Source: an uncultured Paracoccaceae bacterium
GTDB lineage: Bacteria > Pseudomonadota > Alphaproteobacteria > Rhodobacterales > Rhodobacteraceae
Assembly: GCA_947492585.1 (NCBI GenBank)
Contig: CANLND010000002.1
Span: 167,093 to 231,092 of the forward strand
Direction of reading: 5' to 3'
DNA: 64,000 bases
A program made the translations under genes and the position numbers. The notes under the pieces are model-generated. The model saw only the letters and a list, made by a program, of their open reading frames with translations, was not told where the DNA came from and did not search any database. Positions within the stretch are counted from its first letter, which is position 1; the number at the start of each line of letters is the position of its first letter. Shown here one piece after another: positions 8,797 through 17,086 of the stretch.

Positions 8797-9778
8797 CCGC
8801 GTGGTGCAACCTGTTGCGCTCAGCTGTGGGGAGCCCGCTGGCATTGGCCCTGAAATCGCGGCCAAAGCTTGGGACCTCTTACGCGACAGCTGCCCATTTG
8901 TCTGGATTGGTGATCCGCGATTTTTGCCTGCGGACACCCCAGTACAGCAGGTTTCAGATTTGTCGCAGACGCAACAGATCGCCAAATCGGCTTTGCCGGT
9001 CTGGCCGTTACAGTTTGCTGGCAAAGTGGAACTTGGCGTCGCGGACCCTCAGAATGCGGCCGGTGTGATAGAAGCCATTGAAACCGGCGTAGATCTTGTG
9101 CGCACAGGACAGGCCGCGGCGCTTTGCACCGCACCGATCCACAAAAAGGCGCTGATTGACGGTGCAGGTTTTGCTTATCCCGGCCACACTGAATTTCTGG
9201 CGCATCTCGGTGGTGTCGACCGCGTGGTGATGATGCTGTCGAGCCCCATGCTGCGTGTTGTGCCGGCCACCATACATATTGCCCTATGCGACGTGCCAGC
9301 GGCCCTGACACCTGAGCTTTTGCGCGAAACGATCGAAATCACTGCTCGTGGCCTTGTTGCCGAAATCGGGTTAAACGCGCCGCGTATCGCCGTCGCAGGT
9401 CTGAACCCGCACGCCGGTGAAGGCGGTGCCATGGGGAACGAAGAACTCTTGTGGATCAACGATCTCATCCAAGAGATGCAAGACGAAGGCCACGCCTTGA
9501 CCGGCCCGCACCCGGCGGACACTCTGTTTCACCCGGCGGCGCGCGCACGCTATGATGTGGCCATCTGTATGTATCACGATCAGGCCCTGATCCCGATCAA
9601 AACGCTAGATTTTGACCGGGGTGTAAACGTGACGCTGGGCCTGCCTTTTGTGCGCACCTCACCGGATCATGGCACCGCTTTTGACATCGCAGGTACAGGA
9701 GAGGCCAACCCCTCAAGCCTGATCGAAGCGTTGAAACTGGCGCACTCCATGGCGTTGGCGTCACAAACCAGCCCTTGA
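8789..9778 (+). CDS. pdxA: 4-hydroxythreonine-4-phosphate dehydrogenase
   Basis: This 329-residue enzyme has the PdxA signature Gly-Glu-Pro-Ala-Gly-Ile-Gly-Pro-Glu at about residues 13-21. Metal-binding histidines are visible in Gly-His-Thr-Glu (about 131-134), in His-Asp-Gln-Ala near residue 265, and in the region around 210. It catalyses the NAD-dependent oxidation in the DXP-dependent branch of vitamin B6 synthesis, giving the substrate of PdxJ. It starts with GTG and overlaps surA by eight bases, so it is translationally coupled in the lptF-to-rsmA run. The surA-pdxA-rsmA order is the same as in E. coli. Confidence 0.95.
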   Translation: MNNRVVQPVALSCGEPAGIGPEIAAKAWDLLRDSCPFVWIGDPRFLPADTPVQQVSDLSQTQQIAKSALPVWPLQFAGKVELGVADPQNAAGVIEAIETGVDLVRTGQAAALCTAPIHKKALIDGAGFAYPGHTEFLAHLGGVDRVVMMLSSPMLRVVPATIHIALCDVPAALTPELLRETIEITARGLVAEIGLNAPRIAVAGLNPHAGEGGAMGNEELLWINDLIQEMQDEGHALTGPHPADTLFHPAARARYDVAICMYHDQALIPIKTLDFDRGVNVTLGLPFVRTSPDHGTAFDIAGTGEANPSSLIEALKLAHSMALASQTSP

Positions 9779-9781
9779 CCG

Positions 9782-9823
9782 CAACGTGCGGCGAAAATAT
9801 CCCACGTTGTGATATGAAATCAC
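9782..9823. repeat. Two adjacent short hairpins between pdxA and rsmA
   Basis: CAACGTG at 9782-9788 pairs with CACGTTG at 9803-9809 around a loop containing GGCGAAAATATCC. That loop resembles the head of the two-hairpin repeat family. Next to it GTGAT (9809-9813) pairs with ATCAC (9819-9823). No T-run follows. It may be a degenerate repeat copy, a processing site or an operator for rsmA. Confidence 0.35.
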
Positions 9824-9862
9824 TGGCGCACCGACTTTCGACTGCGCCACGATAGGAACACC

Positions 9863-10705
9863 ATGAGCGCCATCGACTCCCTGCCTCCGCTGCGTGAGGT
9901 CATCGCCACGCACCAGCTTTCTGCCCAAAAATCGCTTGGTCAGAACTTTTTGCTGGACCTGAACCTGACCGCCAAGATTGCCCGTAAGGCGGGAGATCTG
10001 AGCGGCTGTGACGTACTGGAAATCGGTCCCGGTCCCGGCGGTTTGACCCGTGGATTGCTGGCCGAAGGCGCGCGCCGTGTGCTGGCGGTGGAAAAAGATC
10101 CACGCTGCATGCCCGCATTAGAGGAAATCGCAGCGGCCTACCCCGGCCAGCTGCACGTGATCAACGGCGATGCGCTAGAGGTCAATCCGCTTGAATTCCT
10201 GACGCCGCCTGTGCGCGTGGCGGCCAACCTGCCCTACAACGTTGGCACCGAACTCCTGGTGCGCTGGCTGACCCCCAAGGAATGGCCGCCGTTCTGGCAA
10301 AGCCTGACCTTGATGTTTCAAAAGGAAGTGGCGGAACGTATTGTGGCTGAACCCGGCAGCAAAGCTTATGGTCGCCTCGCACTGCTGTCACAGTGGCGCG
10401 CCGACGCGCAGATCGTGCTGCACCTGCCCCCCGGTGCATTTACACCACCCCCCAAGGTCAACAGCGCCGTGGTCCACCTGACAGCTTTGACCGAACCCCG
10501 CTACCCTGCCGACGCGGCGACTCTATCACGCGTGGTCGCTGCGGCCTTCAACCAACGTCGTAAAATGCTGCGCTCGTCTCTGAAATCGGTGAGCCCCGAG
10601 ATCGAAGACCATTTGAACGCGGCAGGCATCCCGCCCACCGAACGCGCAGAACAAGTCGGCCTCGAAGCGTTTTGCGCCCTGGCCCGCAGCCTGAAAAAGG
10701 CCTAG
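9863..10705 (+). CDS. rsmA: 16S rRNA dimethyladenosine transferase RsmA (KsgA)
   Basis: The product is 280 residues. It opens with the family motif Lys-Ser-Leu-Gly-Gln-Asn-Phe-Leu near residue 29, has the SAM-binding Glu-Ile-Gly-Pro-Gly-Pro-Gly-Gly loop near residue 53, and carries the target-adenine motif Asn-Leu-Pro-Tyr-Asn near residue 120. The enzyme dimethylates two adjacent adenines near the 3' end of 16S rRNA during late assembly of the small subunit. It is the last gene of the run that begins with lptF. Two hairpins after the stop codon (10724-10750, 10774-10808) end transcription. Loss of this enzyme gives kasugamycin resistance in other bacteria. Confidence 0.96.
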   Translation: MSAIDSLPPLREVIATHQLSAQKSLGQNFLLDLNLTAKIARKAGDLSGCDVLEIGPGPGGLTRGLLAEGARRVLAVEKDPRCMPALEEIAAAYPGQLHVINGDALEVNPLEFLTPPVRVAANLPYNVGTELLVRWLTPKEWPPFWQSLTLMFQKEVAERIVAEPGSKAYGRLALLSQWRADAQIVLHLPPGAFTPPPKVNSAVVHLTALTEPRYPADAATLSRVVAAAFNQRRKMLRSSLKSVSPEIEDHLNAAGIPPTERAEQVGLEAFCALARSLKKA

Positions 10706-10723
10706 CGCGTCGCATCGCCTTTT

Positions 10724-10750
10724 GCCCACGGCCAACTTGGGGCCGTGGGC
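10724..10750 (+). terminator. Hairpin directly after rsmA
   Basis: GCCCACGGCC (10724-10733) and GGCCGTGGGC (10741-10750) form a perfect 10-bp stem with a 7-base loop. No T-run follows, so alone it would be a weak terminator or a 3'-end stabiliser. A canonical terminator follows 23 bases later. Confidence 0.6.
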
Positions 10751-10773
10751 TTGCGCAGACTGCCTCGCCCAAC

Positions 10774-10808
10774 AAAAAAAGCCCGCGACCATCAGGTGCG
10801 GGCTTTTT
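10774..10808. terminator. Bidirectional intrinsic terminator between rsmA and the DUF4167 gene
   Basis: A run of seven A and GCCCGC (10774-10786), a short loop, then GCGGGC and five T (to 10808). The A-run and T-run on opposite sides let it act on both strands. That suits its place between the convergent rsmA (plus) and the DUF4167 gene (minus). Confidence 0.9.
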
Positions 10809-10828
10809 CTATCTTTTGTCAGAACTGC

Positions 10829-11512
10829 TTACTCAGCGGCGGTGGGCTGATCCCCATCGTCAGACGCGTTGGGCGCGTCGTCTGATTTTGGCTCTGCCTT
10901 CGCACGTGGTTTACGTGCACGCGGCTTGGGTTTGGGGGCGTCGCCATCTTCACGACGTTGACGCGGCTTACGGGCCGCTGGCTTTTTCGCCTTGGCTGCG
11001 GCAGCATCATCGCCCTGATTGTTTTCAGGGGTTTCCACCAGGCCACTTTCGGCTGTAGGAGCCGCGTCTTCACGCGGGTCAATGAGCTCAGGCTGCGGTG
11101 ACCCCGCAAGATCGGCAGGTTCGTCCACCTGTTCGGCAGCCGACGTCGCAGCCGCAGCGCTTGCTTCGCGCTCCTGGCGCTCCAAACGCTCTGCTCGATC
11201 GCGGTCCCGTTCCGCCTGACGCTCGCGATTTTGCCGCTCCTGCTCTTCCCGACGCGCATCGATCTCTCGTTGCGCTTCGTTCAACATCCGCAGGTAATGC
11301 TCTGCGTGCTGCTGGAAGTTTTCAGTGGCCACACGATCGTTGCTCAACTGAGCATCCCGCGCAAGCTGGTTATATTTATCAATGATCTGTTGCGGTGTCC
11401 CGCGGACCTTCCCTTCGGGGCCAGAGCTGTCAAACACACGGTTGACAACATTTGCACCATTGGGGCGGTTCCGGTTCGATTTCGACCGCGAACGTGATTT
11501 AGACGATCTCAT
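10829..11512 (-). CDS. DUF4167 domain-containing protein, charged and disordered
   Basis: The protein has 227 residues. The N-terminal DUF4167 domain (about 1-85) opens with a very basic Arg/Lys/Ser stretch and contains Gly-x-x-Gln-Gln-Ile-x-x-Lys-Tyr and a Tyr-Leu-Arg-Met-Leu-Asn-Glu-Ala helix. After that come a long Glu/Arg-rich helix (about 85-115, probably coiled coil) and a disordered tail. The tail alternates acidic Pro/Glu-rich and basic Lys/Pro/Arg-rich parts. The family is widespread in alphaproteobacteria. The basic start and tail suggest nucleic-acid or ribosome binding, but that is inference. It is transcribed alone, between the terminator at 10774-10808 and a 220-base gap before prmC. 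Confidence 0.85.
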   Translation of the reverse strand: MRSSKSRSRSKSNRNRPNGANVVNRVFDSSGPEGKVRGTPQQIIDKYNQLARDAQLSNDRVATENFQQHAEHYLRMLNEAQREIDARREEQERQNRERQAERDRDRAERLERQEREASAAAATSAAEQVDEPADLAGSPQPELIDPREDAAPTAESGLVETPENNQGDDAAAAKAKKPAARKPRQRREDGDAPKPKPRARKPRAKAEPKSDDAPNASDDGDQPTAAE

Positions 11513-11732
11513 ATGCCTAACGTCAGCCTTAGCTTATTATGTCGAAGACCCCGATTGCGCGTCTCAGCGCCGGTCCGTCGACTATTTTGGGCTTGATGCC
11601 GCAGCAGAGGAAAAGTCATCCTCACTCTCAAACGACACCCTGAGTAACCATGTCTGGCGCGCTGGCACAAGGGGTTCACGCAGAATTTCTGATTTTTTCT
11701 GCCGGAAGTGCGCTATTTCTTTGGAAAACAGC

Positions 11733-12587
11733 CTAATCGACACGTTTTCCGCAAACGACACGATCGCGGCCATCCAAATCTGGAATCACCTGAACGTCAC
11801 AAAACCCAGCCGCTAAAAACAAGGCCGCAACCGATTGCCCCTGCGTAGGACCAATTTCCACCAGAATCCGCCCATCGGGTTTTAGATACATCGGTGCATG
11901 CGCCGTGATCCGCCGGTACGCGTCCAGCCCGTCGGCCCCATCCGTGAGCGCCATTTCTGGTTCATATCGACGAACCTCTTCGTCGAGACCGTCCATTTCG
12001 TCTAGCGCGATATACGGCGGATTGGACACGATCAGATCAAACTGCCCCTCCACATCAGAAAACCAATCCGAGCGCAGAATATCCACCCGCGCGCCCAGTT
12101 GATGCAGGAGTGCATTGGCGCTGGCCTGTAGGCACGCAGCCTCGCTGAGATCAACGCCCACCCCCGTGGCCTGCTCCTGCTCTGCCAAGAGTGTCACCAA
12201 AATGCAGCCAGAGCCTACCCCCAGATCAAGCACGCGTTTGAAAGGGACTGCCAGCGCCGCCTCGATCAGTATTTCGGTTTCAGGGCGAGGATCCAACACA
12301 TCTCCCGACACGTTGAAGCGTCGCCCGTAGAATTGCCGTTCCCCGATCAAATGAGACACAGGAACACGCACGGCGCGCAAGGCGATCAGCTGTTCATAGC
12401 GATCTGCGATCTCATCGGACAATTCTTCGGGCGCAATCAGCGTCACCCGACTGGCTTCAATTTGTGCGGCATGGGCCAGCAAAACCCGCGCATCGCGGGC
12501 GGGGTCCGCCACGCCAGCGGCCCGCAAACGATGTGTTGCCGTCACCATGGCCTGCGCTGCGGTTTGCGCCATCTGTCCCGACGTCAT
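11733..12587 (-). CDS. prmC: Release factor N5-glutamine methyltransferase PrmC (HemK)
   Basis: This 284-residue enzyme has a helical N-terminal domain and a class I SAM-dependent domain. The glycine motif Asp-Leu-Gly-Val-Gly-Ser-Gly lies near residue 120 and the catalytic Asn-Pro-Pro-Tyr motif near residue 186. PrmC methylates the glutamine of the GGQ motif of release factors RF1 and RF2, which makes them efficient. Its substrate gene prfA is directly upstream and overlaps it by four bases (ATGA), so enzyme and substrate are co-translated. The prfA-prmC pair is widely conserved. Downstream 220 bases (11513-11732) hold no gene that I can support. Confidence 0.95.
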   Translation of the reverse strand: MTSGQMAQTAAQAMVTATHRLRAAGVADPARDARVLLAHAAQIEASRVTLIAPEELSDEIADRYEQLIALRAVRVPVSHLIGERQFYGRRFNVSGDVLDPRPETEILIEAALAVPFKRVLDLGVGSGCILVTLLAEQEQATGVGVDLSEAACLQASANALLHQLGARVDILRSDWFSDVEGQFDLIVSNPPYIALDEMDGLDEEVRRYEPEMALTDGADGLDAYRRITAHAPMYLKPDGRILVEIGPTQGQSVAALFLAAGFCDVQVIPDLDGRDRVVCGKRVD

Positions 12588-13639
12588 AACGCCATCTCAG
12601 CCAGCAAGCGTGCCTGCGCATCTGCCGTCAGCGCATCAATGATTTCGTTCAGATCACCCTGCATAACCTGATCCAGCTTATAAAGCGTAAGATTGATCCG
12701 GTGGTCCGTCATCCGACCTTGGGGGAAATTATAGGTGCGAATGCGTTCAGAGCGATCACCTGAACCAACCTGGCTGGCGCGATCCGCAGAGCGTTCGCTG
12801 TCGATGCGTTGGCGTTCCAGATCATACAGCCGGGTTTTCAAGACCTGCATTGCGATTTCGCGATTGCGGTGTTGTGACTTTTCCGAACTGACCACCATCA
12901 GACCCGTGGGCAGGTGCGTAATCCGCACTGCGGAATCCGTGGTGTTCACGTGTTGGCCACCCGAACCTGACGCCCGCATCGTATCGATGCGAAGATCGCC
13001 CGGTTCGATATGAATATCCACGTCTTCAGCTTCGGGCAGTACCGCCACAGTGGCGGCAGACGTATGGATACGACCGCCGCTTTCTGTGGTGGGAACCCGC
13101 TGCACACGGTGCACACCGCTTTCGTATTTCATCCGTGCAAAAACGTTTTCGCCTTTGATATGAGCGACCACTTCTTTGATGCCGCCCAGTTCGGTGGCGT
13201 TTTCTTCGATAATTTCGATTTTCCACCCCATGGTTTCAGCATAGCGGTGATACATCCGCAGGAGATCCCCCGCAAACAACGCCGCCTCATCTCCGCCTGT
13301 TCCCGGACGGATTTCCAAAATCGCCGGGCGCACATCTGCAGCGTCTTTGGGTAACAGCGTCAATTGCAACGCATGTTCGACCTGTGGCAAAGCGGCTTCC
13401 AGTCCGGGCAGCTCTTCTTGGGCCAGCTCCCTCATATCCGGGTCATCCAACATCAATTTGGCCTCTGTCAGATCCGCGACCAACCGGCGATAGGCAGATA
13501 TCTGTTCAGCGACCGGCCGTAAATCCGAGTACTCTTTGGCCAGGCTCGCAATATCTTCGCCCGGCACGCCATCAGCCATCGCAGCCTCAAGATATTGAAA
13601 GCGTTGTAGGATCTGTTCCAGACGTTCTTCGGGGACCAT
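12584..13639 (-). CDS. prfA: Peptide chain release factor 1
   Basis: This is a 351-residue release factor with the PCRF N-domain, a tripeptide anticodon region near residues 180-190 and the catalytic Gly-Gly-Gln motif near residue 228 (Gly-Ser-Gly-Gly-Gln-His-Val-Asn). It recognises UAA and UAG and triggers release of the finished peptide. The frame stays open upstream to 13744. I place the start at ATG 13639 because homologues begin Met-Val-Pro-x-x-x-Leu at this point and the longer form would run into the gene on the opposite strand at 13700. It overlaps prmC by four bases. Confidence 0.95.
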   Translation of the reverse strand: MVPEERLEQILQRFQYLEAAMADGVPGEDIASLAKEYSDLRPVAEQISAYRRLVADLTEAKLMLDDPDMRELAQEELPGLEAALPQVEHALQLTLLPKDAADVRPAILEIRPGTGGDEAALFAGDLLRMYHRYAETMGWKIEIIEENATELGGIKEVVAHIKGENVFARMKYESGVHRVQRVPTTESGGRIHTSAATVAVLPEAEDVDIHIEPGDLRIDTMRASGSGGQHVNTTDSAVRITHLPTGLMVVSSEKSQHRNREIAMQVLKTRLYDLERQRIDSERSADRASQVGSGDRSERIRTYNFPQGRMTDHRINLTLYKLDQVMQGDLNEIIDALTADAQARLLAEMAL

Positions 13640-13699
13640 AAGGGTTCTTTCGATAGTGGATGTTTTGATGAAACCTGCCTCCTGTGATATGCTAGGGGC

Positions 13700-13978
13700 A
13701 TGCGACATTCCAGTGTTCTTCTGTTCTGTTTCATCATGGGACACACGGCCGCACTGGCTGATGTGAAACGCCCAGATGACAAGGTCATCGACTGTTATTG
13801 CACCAACACTTCCGGCGATCGGGTTGAGCTGGGAGAGCGCATTTGCCTGTTCGTAGATGGCAAAGCGTTTATGGCGCAGTGCCAGATGTCGCTGAACGTC
13901 CCGATGTGGCGCAAACTTGAGGATGGCTGCCTGGCTGCACAGTCCATGTCTGAGCCCGCGGACTGGCCCGTGCTATAA
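13700..13978 (+). CDS. Small secreted cysteine-rich protein, unknown function
   Basis: This 92-residue protein has a signal peptide of about 20 residues ending Ala-Ala-Leu-Ala, so the mature part of about 72 residues is periplasmic or exported. The mature part contains five cysteines, the first two as Cys-Tyr-Cys, which suggests disulfides or a metal site. I do not recognise a characterised family. The ATG at 13700 is 60 bases from the divergent prfA start, so both promoters must share that gap. A two-hairpin repeat (13990-14046) follows the stop codon directly. Reality is supported by the clean signal peptide and the cysteine spacing. Function cannot be inferred from neighbours. Confidence 0.7.
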   Translation: MRHSSVLLFCFIMGHTAALADVKRPDDKVIDCYCTNTSGDRVELGERICLFVDGKAFMAQCQMSLNVPMWRKLEDGCLAAQSMSEPADWPVL

Positions 13979-13989
13979 CCCATTGTTTT

Positions 13990-14046
13990 GGGGCGTTGCC
14001 CCCGGCCCATGCGGGCCTCCCCCAGGGTATTTCCCGCCAAAAAGAA
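13990..14046 (-). repeat. Roseobacter intergenic two-hairpin element, copy B
   Basis: Read on the minus strand it has the head TTTTTGGCGGGAAATACCC, then GGGGGA, then hairpin 1 GGCCC / GGGCC around GCAT, then hairpin 2 GGGGC / GCCCC around AAC. The head matches copy D most closely, while the first stem differs in sequence but still pairs. It lies downstream of the small secreted protein gene. Confidence 0.7.
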
Positions 14047-14119
14047 GCAGGCCCGCGATCCGCATGTGGGGACGGTCTGGGTGAGGTGGGCGATTGGGGG
14101 CGGTATTGCGGATCTGTTT

Positions 14120-14542
14120 TTAGAACAGATGCGACAGCCATCGCTCAACACGGGCCTTATTGACCCCAAGATCGGAATAACCAAATCGCAGACGGGCGTG
14201 AATTTTCAACGTGTGCCCCTCCATCCACACCGTCGTGTAATCGGGAAACTCAAAAATGGGACTGCGGGACACAAGTGTGATTAGTCCACTGTCCGCCGCC
14301 CCTGCAAACACCCGCGTGTCTCTATCCCGCAGCGCGATAGCCGCCAGACGCTGTGTCCCGTATGGGCCGGTATCCAGCTGTCTCAGCACGCCGCCGGGAA
14401 GATCCTGATTGGCCTCAAATACCGTTTTGCGATGCCACCGGTTGACATCCGTTGGCGCGATGCGCGGCACAATGAGGGCGAGGCCTGCAAGCACGGCAAT
14501 GCCCACTCCCAGCCCACGTCCCCAGAGGCCAAGCCATCCCAT
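14120..14542 (-). CDS. DUF1499 domain-containing protein
   Basis: This 140-residue protein has an N-terminal membrane segment (about residues 8-27), so it is probably anchored in the inner membrane with the domain outside. The DUF1499 part contains the typical segment Ser-Arg-Ser-Pro-x-Phe-x-Phe-Pro-Asp-Tyr near residue 93 and ends in Arg-x-Arg-Phe-Gly-x-Ser-Asp-Leu-Gly-Val-Asn. Function is unknown. The start ATG at 14542 shares one base with the stop of the agmatinase gene (TAATG), so the two are translated together; a longer start ten codons upstream is possible but less likely. No metabolic link to agmatine is apparent. Confidence 0.82.
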   Translation of the reverse strand: MGWLGLWGRGLGVGIAVLAGLALIVPRIAPTDVNRWHRKTVFEANQDLPGGVLRQLDTGPYGTQRLAAIALRDRDTRVFAGAADSGLITLVSRSPIFEFPDYTTVWMEGHTLKIHARLRFGYSDLGVNKARVERWLSHLF

Positions 14543-15489
14543 TATTTTTTGGTCACACCTGGCAGAATACACAACATTTCATACATCAGGCTGGCCGCGG
14601 TCAACGCCGTATTCCCCGTGGCATCATAGGGCGGCGAGACCTCAACCAGATCGCAACCTACCACATTGAGTCCCCCCATGGAGCGCAGCAATTCAAGGGC
14701 CTGCATCGAGGTCAGCCCACCGATTTCCGGCGTTCCTGTTCCCGGCGCAAATGCGGGATCCAACGCATCTATGTCAAAAGACAGATACACCGGACGCGAT
14801 CCGATATCGCGACGAATTTCTGCCCCCATCCCCGAAAGCGAACGTCCCCATAGTTCATTCGCTGGGAAATGTTGGAACCCCCAGCTGGCGGCTTCGGAGA
14901 AATCTGTGGCTTCATAACCGGTGCCCCGAATACCAATCTGATACGTCTTATCCGGAACAATCAGGCCTTCTTCGTGCGCACGACGAAACACCGTGCCGTG
15001 GGTTTCTTTTTCGCCAAACATCTCGTTGTTGACATCCGTATGGGCATCAATGTGCACAACAGAAACCGGACCAAATTTTCGCGCCAACGCCCGTAAGATT
15101 GGCAGCGTGATCGAATGATCTCCGCCCATTGCCATCGGAATAATGCCGGTGCTGAGGATCGCATCATAGCTTTCTTCGATGATCCGCAAGGAATCCGGAA
15201 GAGAGAACGTGTTGATCGCTAAATCACCAATGTCGGCCACGTTCAGGCTGTCAAAGGGCGCAGCCCCCGTGGCCATATTATAGGGTCGGATGATTGCGCT
15301 TTGATTGCGAATTTCCTTTGGCCCAAAGCGGGTGCCCGAGCGCCAGGACGTACCGATGTCCATCGGAACGCCCAGTACGGCCACATCCAACCCGTCAAGG
15401 GAGGTTGCTTGCGGCAGGCGCATAAAAGTGCTTGGCCCTGAAAAACGGGCCAGATCGTTACCACTGATCGGTTGATTGAGTTGAGTCAT
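14542..15489 (-). CDS. speB: Agmatinase-family ureohydrolase
   Basis: The protein is 315 residues with all Mn-binding motifs of the arginase fold: Gly-Gly-Asp-His-Ser near residue 122, Asp-Ala-His-Thr-Asp near 147 and Ser-Phe-Asp-Ile-Asp-Ala-Leu-Asp-Pro near 230. The enzyme family hydrolyses guanidino compounds to urea and an amine. Agmatine to putrescine is the usual assignment. Guanidinobutyrate or another substrate cannot be excluded, because fine specificity is not readable by eye. It is followed without gap by the DUF1499 gene. Upstream is a 369-base region (15490-15858) with only a weak small reading frame. Confidence 0.88.
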   Translation of the reverse strand: MTQLNQPISGNDLARFSGPSTFMRLPQATSLDGLDVAVLGVPMDIGTSWRSGTRFGPKEIRNQSAIIRPYNMATGAAPFDSLNVADIGDLAINTFSLPDSLRIIEESYDAILSTGIIPMAMGGDHSITLPILRALARKFGPVSVVHIDAHTDVNNEMFGEKETHGTVFRRAHEEGLIVPDKTYQIGIRGTGYEATDFSEAASWGFQHFPANELWGRSLSGMGAEIRRDIGSRPVYLSFDIDALDPAFAPGTGTPEIGGLTSMQALELLRSMGGLNVVGCDLVEVSPPYDATGNTALTAASLMYEMLCILPGVTKK

Positions 15490-15614
15490 TGGTTCAGCAG
15501 GTTCCAGCCCCGAGGGCGTCTAATTTCAGTTGTTACACAGGTACCAGCACATGCCAGTGGCCCGAGTGATGTCAAAAGTGGCGAAATCATTCACCGCCTA
15601 TAAGATTAGCAGGG

Positions 15615-15788
15615 TCACTGTCGCGCAGCATCAAAACCGGTGCCGACGTCAGCCCCGGTTACAGTGGCGGTGCTGTCACGGCTCCAAAACGCGATGCCTC
15701 GATCCAAGGTATAATCAACGCATGTGGTATCCCATGTGATACGAGTAGAAACCTGATGCGCTTGTGTTTTTAGATCTTTCAATACCAT
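15615..15788 (-). CDS. Candidate 57-residue small protein, unknown
   Basis: In the 369-base gap between the agmatinase and M20 genes an ATG at 15788 opens 57 codons on the minus strand, stopping at TGA 15615-15617. An AGGGAAG lies about ten bases before the ATG. The peptide is mixed polar with two Trp and no membrane segment or signal peptide. Its Thr/Gly/Asp-rich C-terminal half looks protein-like rather than random. Third-position GC is near 50 percent, lower than in neighbouring genes. It could be a remnant of a larger gene. I recognise no family, and nothing else in the gap can be supported. Confidence 0.3.
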   Translation of the reverse strand: MVLKDLKTQAHQVSTRITWDTTCVDYTLDRGIAFWSRDSTATVTGADVGTGFDAARQ

Positions 15789-15858
15789 GGGAGTTCTTCC
15801 CTACCTTATCGCATTTTCATCCTCGGATAGCGCAAGCGCCCATGCTTGTCATCCCATG

Positions 15859-17022
15859 TCAGCCAAGAGGTTGTGCGCGTTCAACGAGGCGTGCGAAAAA
15901 CGACGCACCCATCGGCGCGATGTCATCGTTAAAGTCGTATTTTGGGTGATGCAGCCCGGCGCTGTCCCCCTGTCCCAGGAACACATAGGCGCCAGGGCGG
16001 ACTTGCAACATGAATGAGAAATCTTCTGCGCCCATTTCACGTCCCCCCCGGTCTTCGACGGCGCTCTCTCCGGCGATCTCACGTGCGACCTGCGCCGCAA
16101 AATCCGCGCATTCCGCATCATTGACCGTCGCGGGATACCCAATGTCATACTCAAGCTCGGCCTCCACCCCATAACTTGTGGCCTGCCCGGCAACGATTTC
16201 TGTCATACGGCGGATCACCATGGCCTGAACCCCCTGTTCAAAAGTGCGCACGGTTCCGTTTATATACGCGGTGTCAGGCACGATATTATCTGCGCTCCCC
16301 GTGTGGATCTGGGTGACAGAAACAACCAAATCTTGCAGCGCGTAATGGTTGCGGCTGACAATTGTCTGAATGGCCTGCGCGATACCGCAGGCGGCGATCA
16401 CCGGATCACGGGTTTCGTGGGGCATTGCACCATGCCCTCCCTTCCCCTTGATGTGGATGTGAAACTCATCCACGGCCGCCATCATAGGCCCCGGCGTTGT
16501 CACAAAATGACCAACAGGCACCCCCGGTGCATTGTGCAGCGCGTAGACCTGCGCAATGTCGAACTGTTCCATCATACCAGCCTGTACCATAATCTCAGCA
16601 CCGCCGATGGTTTCTTCGGCAGGTTGAAAAATCAACGCCACCCGGCCTTTGAAGTTACGGGTTTCCGCCAAATATTTTGCCGCCCCCAGCAACATTGTCG
16701 TGTGCCCGTCGTGGCCACAGGCATGCATATTGCCGGCGTGCTGCGAGGCATATGCGACGCCGCTGTCTTCGGGGATCGGCAATGCATCCATGTCCGCACG
16801 CAAACCAATGGTCGGCCCCGCGCCCTGCCCGTTGATGATCGCGACGATGCCGCTCGTCGCGATGCCCTCGTGCAGCTCATCCACGCCGATGTCGCGCAGG
16901 GTGTTGGCCACAAACGCAGCCGTTTTGGGCAAATCCAACGCCAATTCTGGGATCTGGTGCAAATACCGACGCCAGGATTTCATTTCTTCTGCGTAATCGG
17001 CAATGCGGTTCACAACAGGCAT
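15859..17022 (-). CDS. M20 family aminoacylase / amidohydrolase (hippurate hydrolase-like)
   Basis: This 387-residue enzyme has the metal-ligand motifs His-Ala-Cys-Gly-His-Asp-Gly-His near residue 100 and Gln-Pro-Ala-Glu-Glu near residue 134, and a final His near residue 360. A dimerisation lid domain lies between about 180 and 290, with Gly-Lys-Gly-Gly-His-Gly-Ala-Met-Pro. Members of the M20D group cut N-acyl amino acids, hippurate or amino-acid conjugates of plant hormones; the exact substrate cannot be told here. The start at ATG 17022 has GGAG upstream and fits homologues; the open frame continues to 17208 but lacks family similarity there. It is divergent from mazG, with 64 bases between the starts. 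Confidence 0.88.
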   Translation of the reverse strand: MPVVNRIADYAEEMKSWRRYLHQIPELALDLPKTAAFVANTLRDIGVDELHEGIATSGIVAIINGQGAGPTIGLRADMDALPIPEDSGVAYASQHAGNMHACGHDGHTTMLLGAAKYLAETRNFKGRVALIFQPAEETIGGAEIMVQAGMMEQFDIAQVYALHNAPGVPVGHFVTTPGPMMAAVDEFHIHIKGKGGHGAMPHETRDPVIAACGIAQAIQTIVSRNHYALQDLVVSVTQIHTGSADNIVPDTAYINGTVRTFEQGVQAMVIRRMTEIVAGQATSYGVEAELEYDIGYPATVNDAECADFAAQVAREIAGESAVEDRGGREMGAEDFSFMLQVRPGAYVFLGQGDSAGLHHPKYDFNDDIAPMGASFFARLVERAQPLG

Positions 17023-17086
17023 GGGCTGGACTCCGGAGCAAAGACTAGGGATTGATGCATCTGACACAGGACCAAAGGTGGCTGCA

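Noticed and set aside
15530..15739. 69-codon plus-strand frame in the agmatinase-M20 gap
   Set aside because: Basic, Cys/Arg/Gln-rich peptide with no ribosome binding site; the opposite-strand frame at 15615-15788 is more protein-like.
16303..17055. 250-codon plus-strand frame opposite the M20 hydrolase
   Set aside because: Shadow of a gene with intact metal-binding motifs; no ribosome binding site or family similarity.
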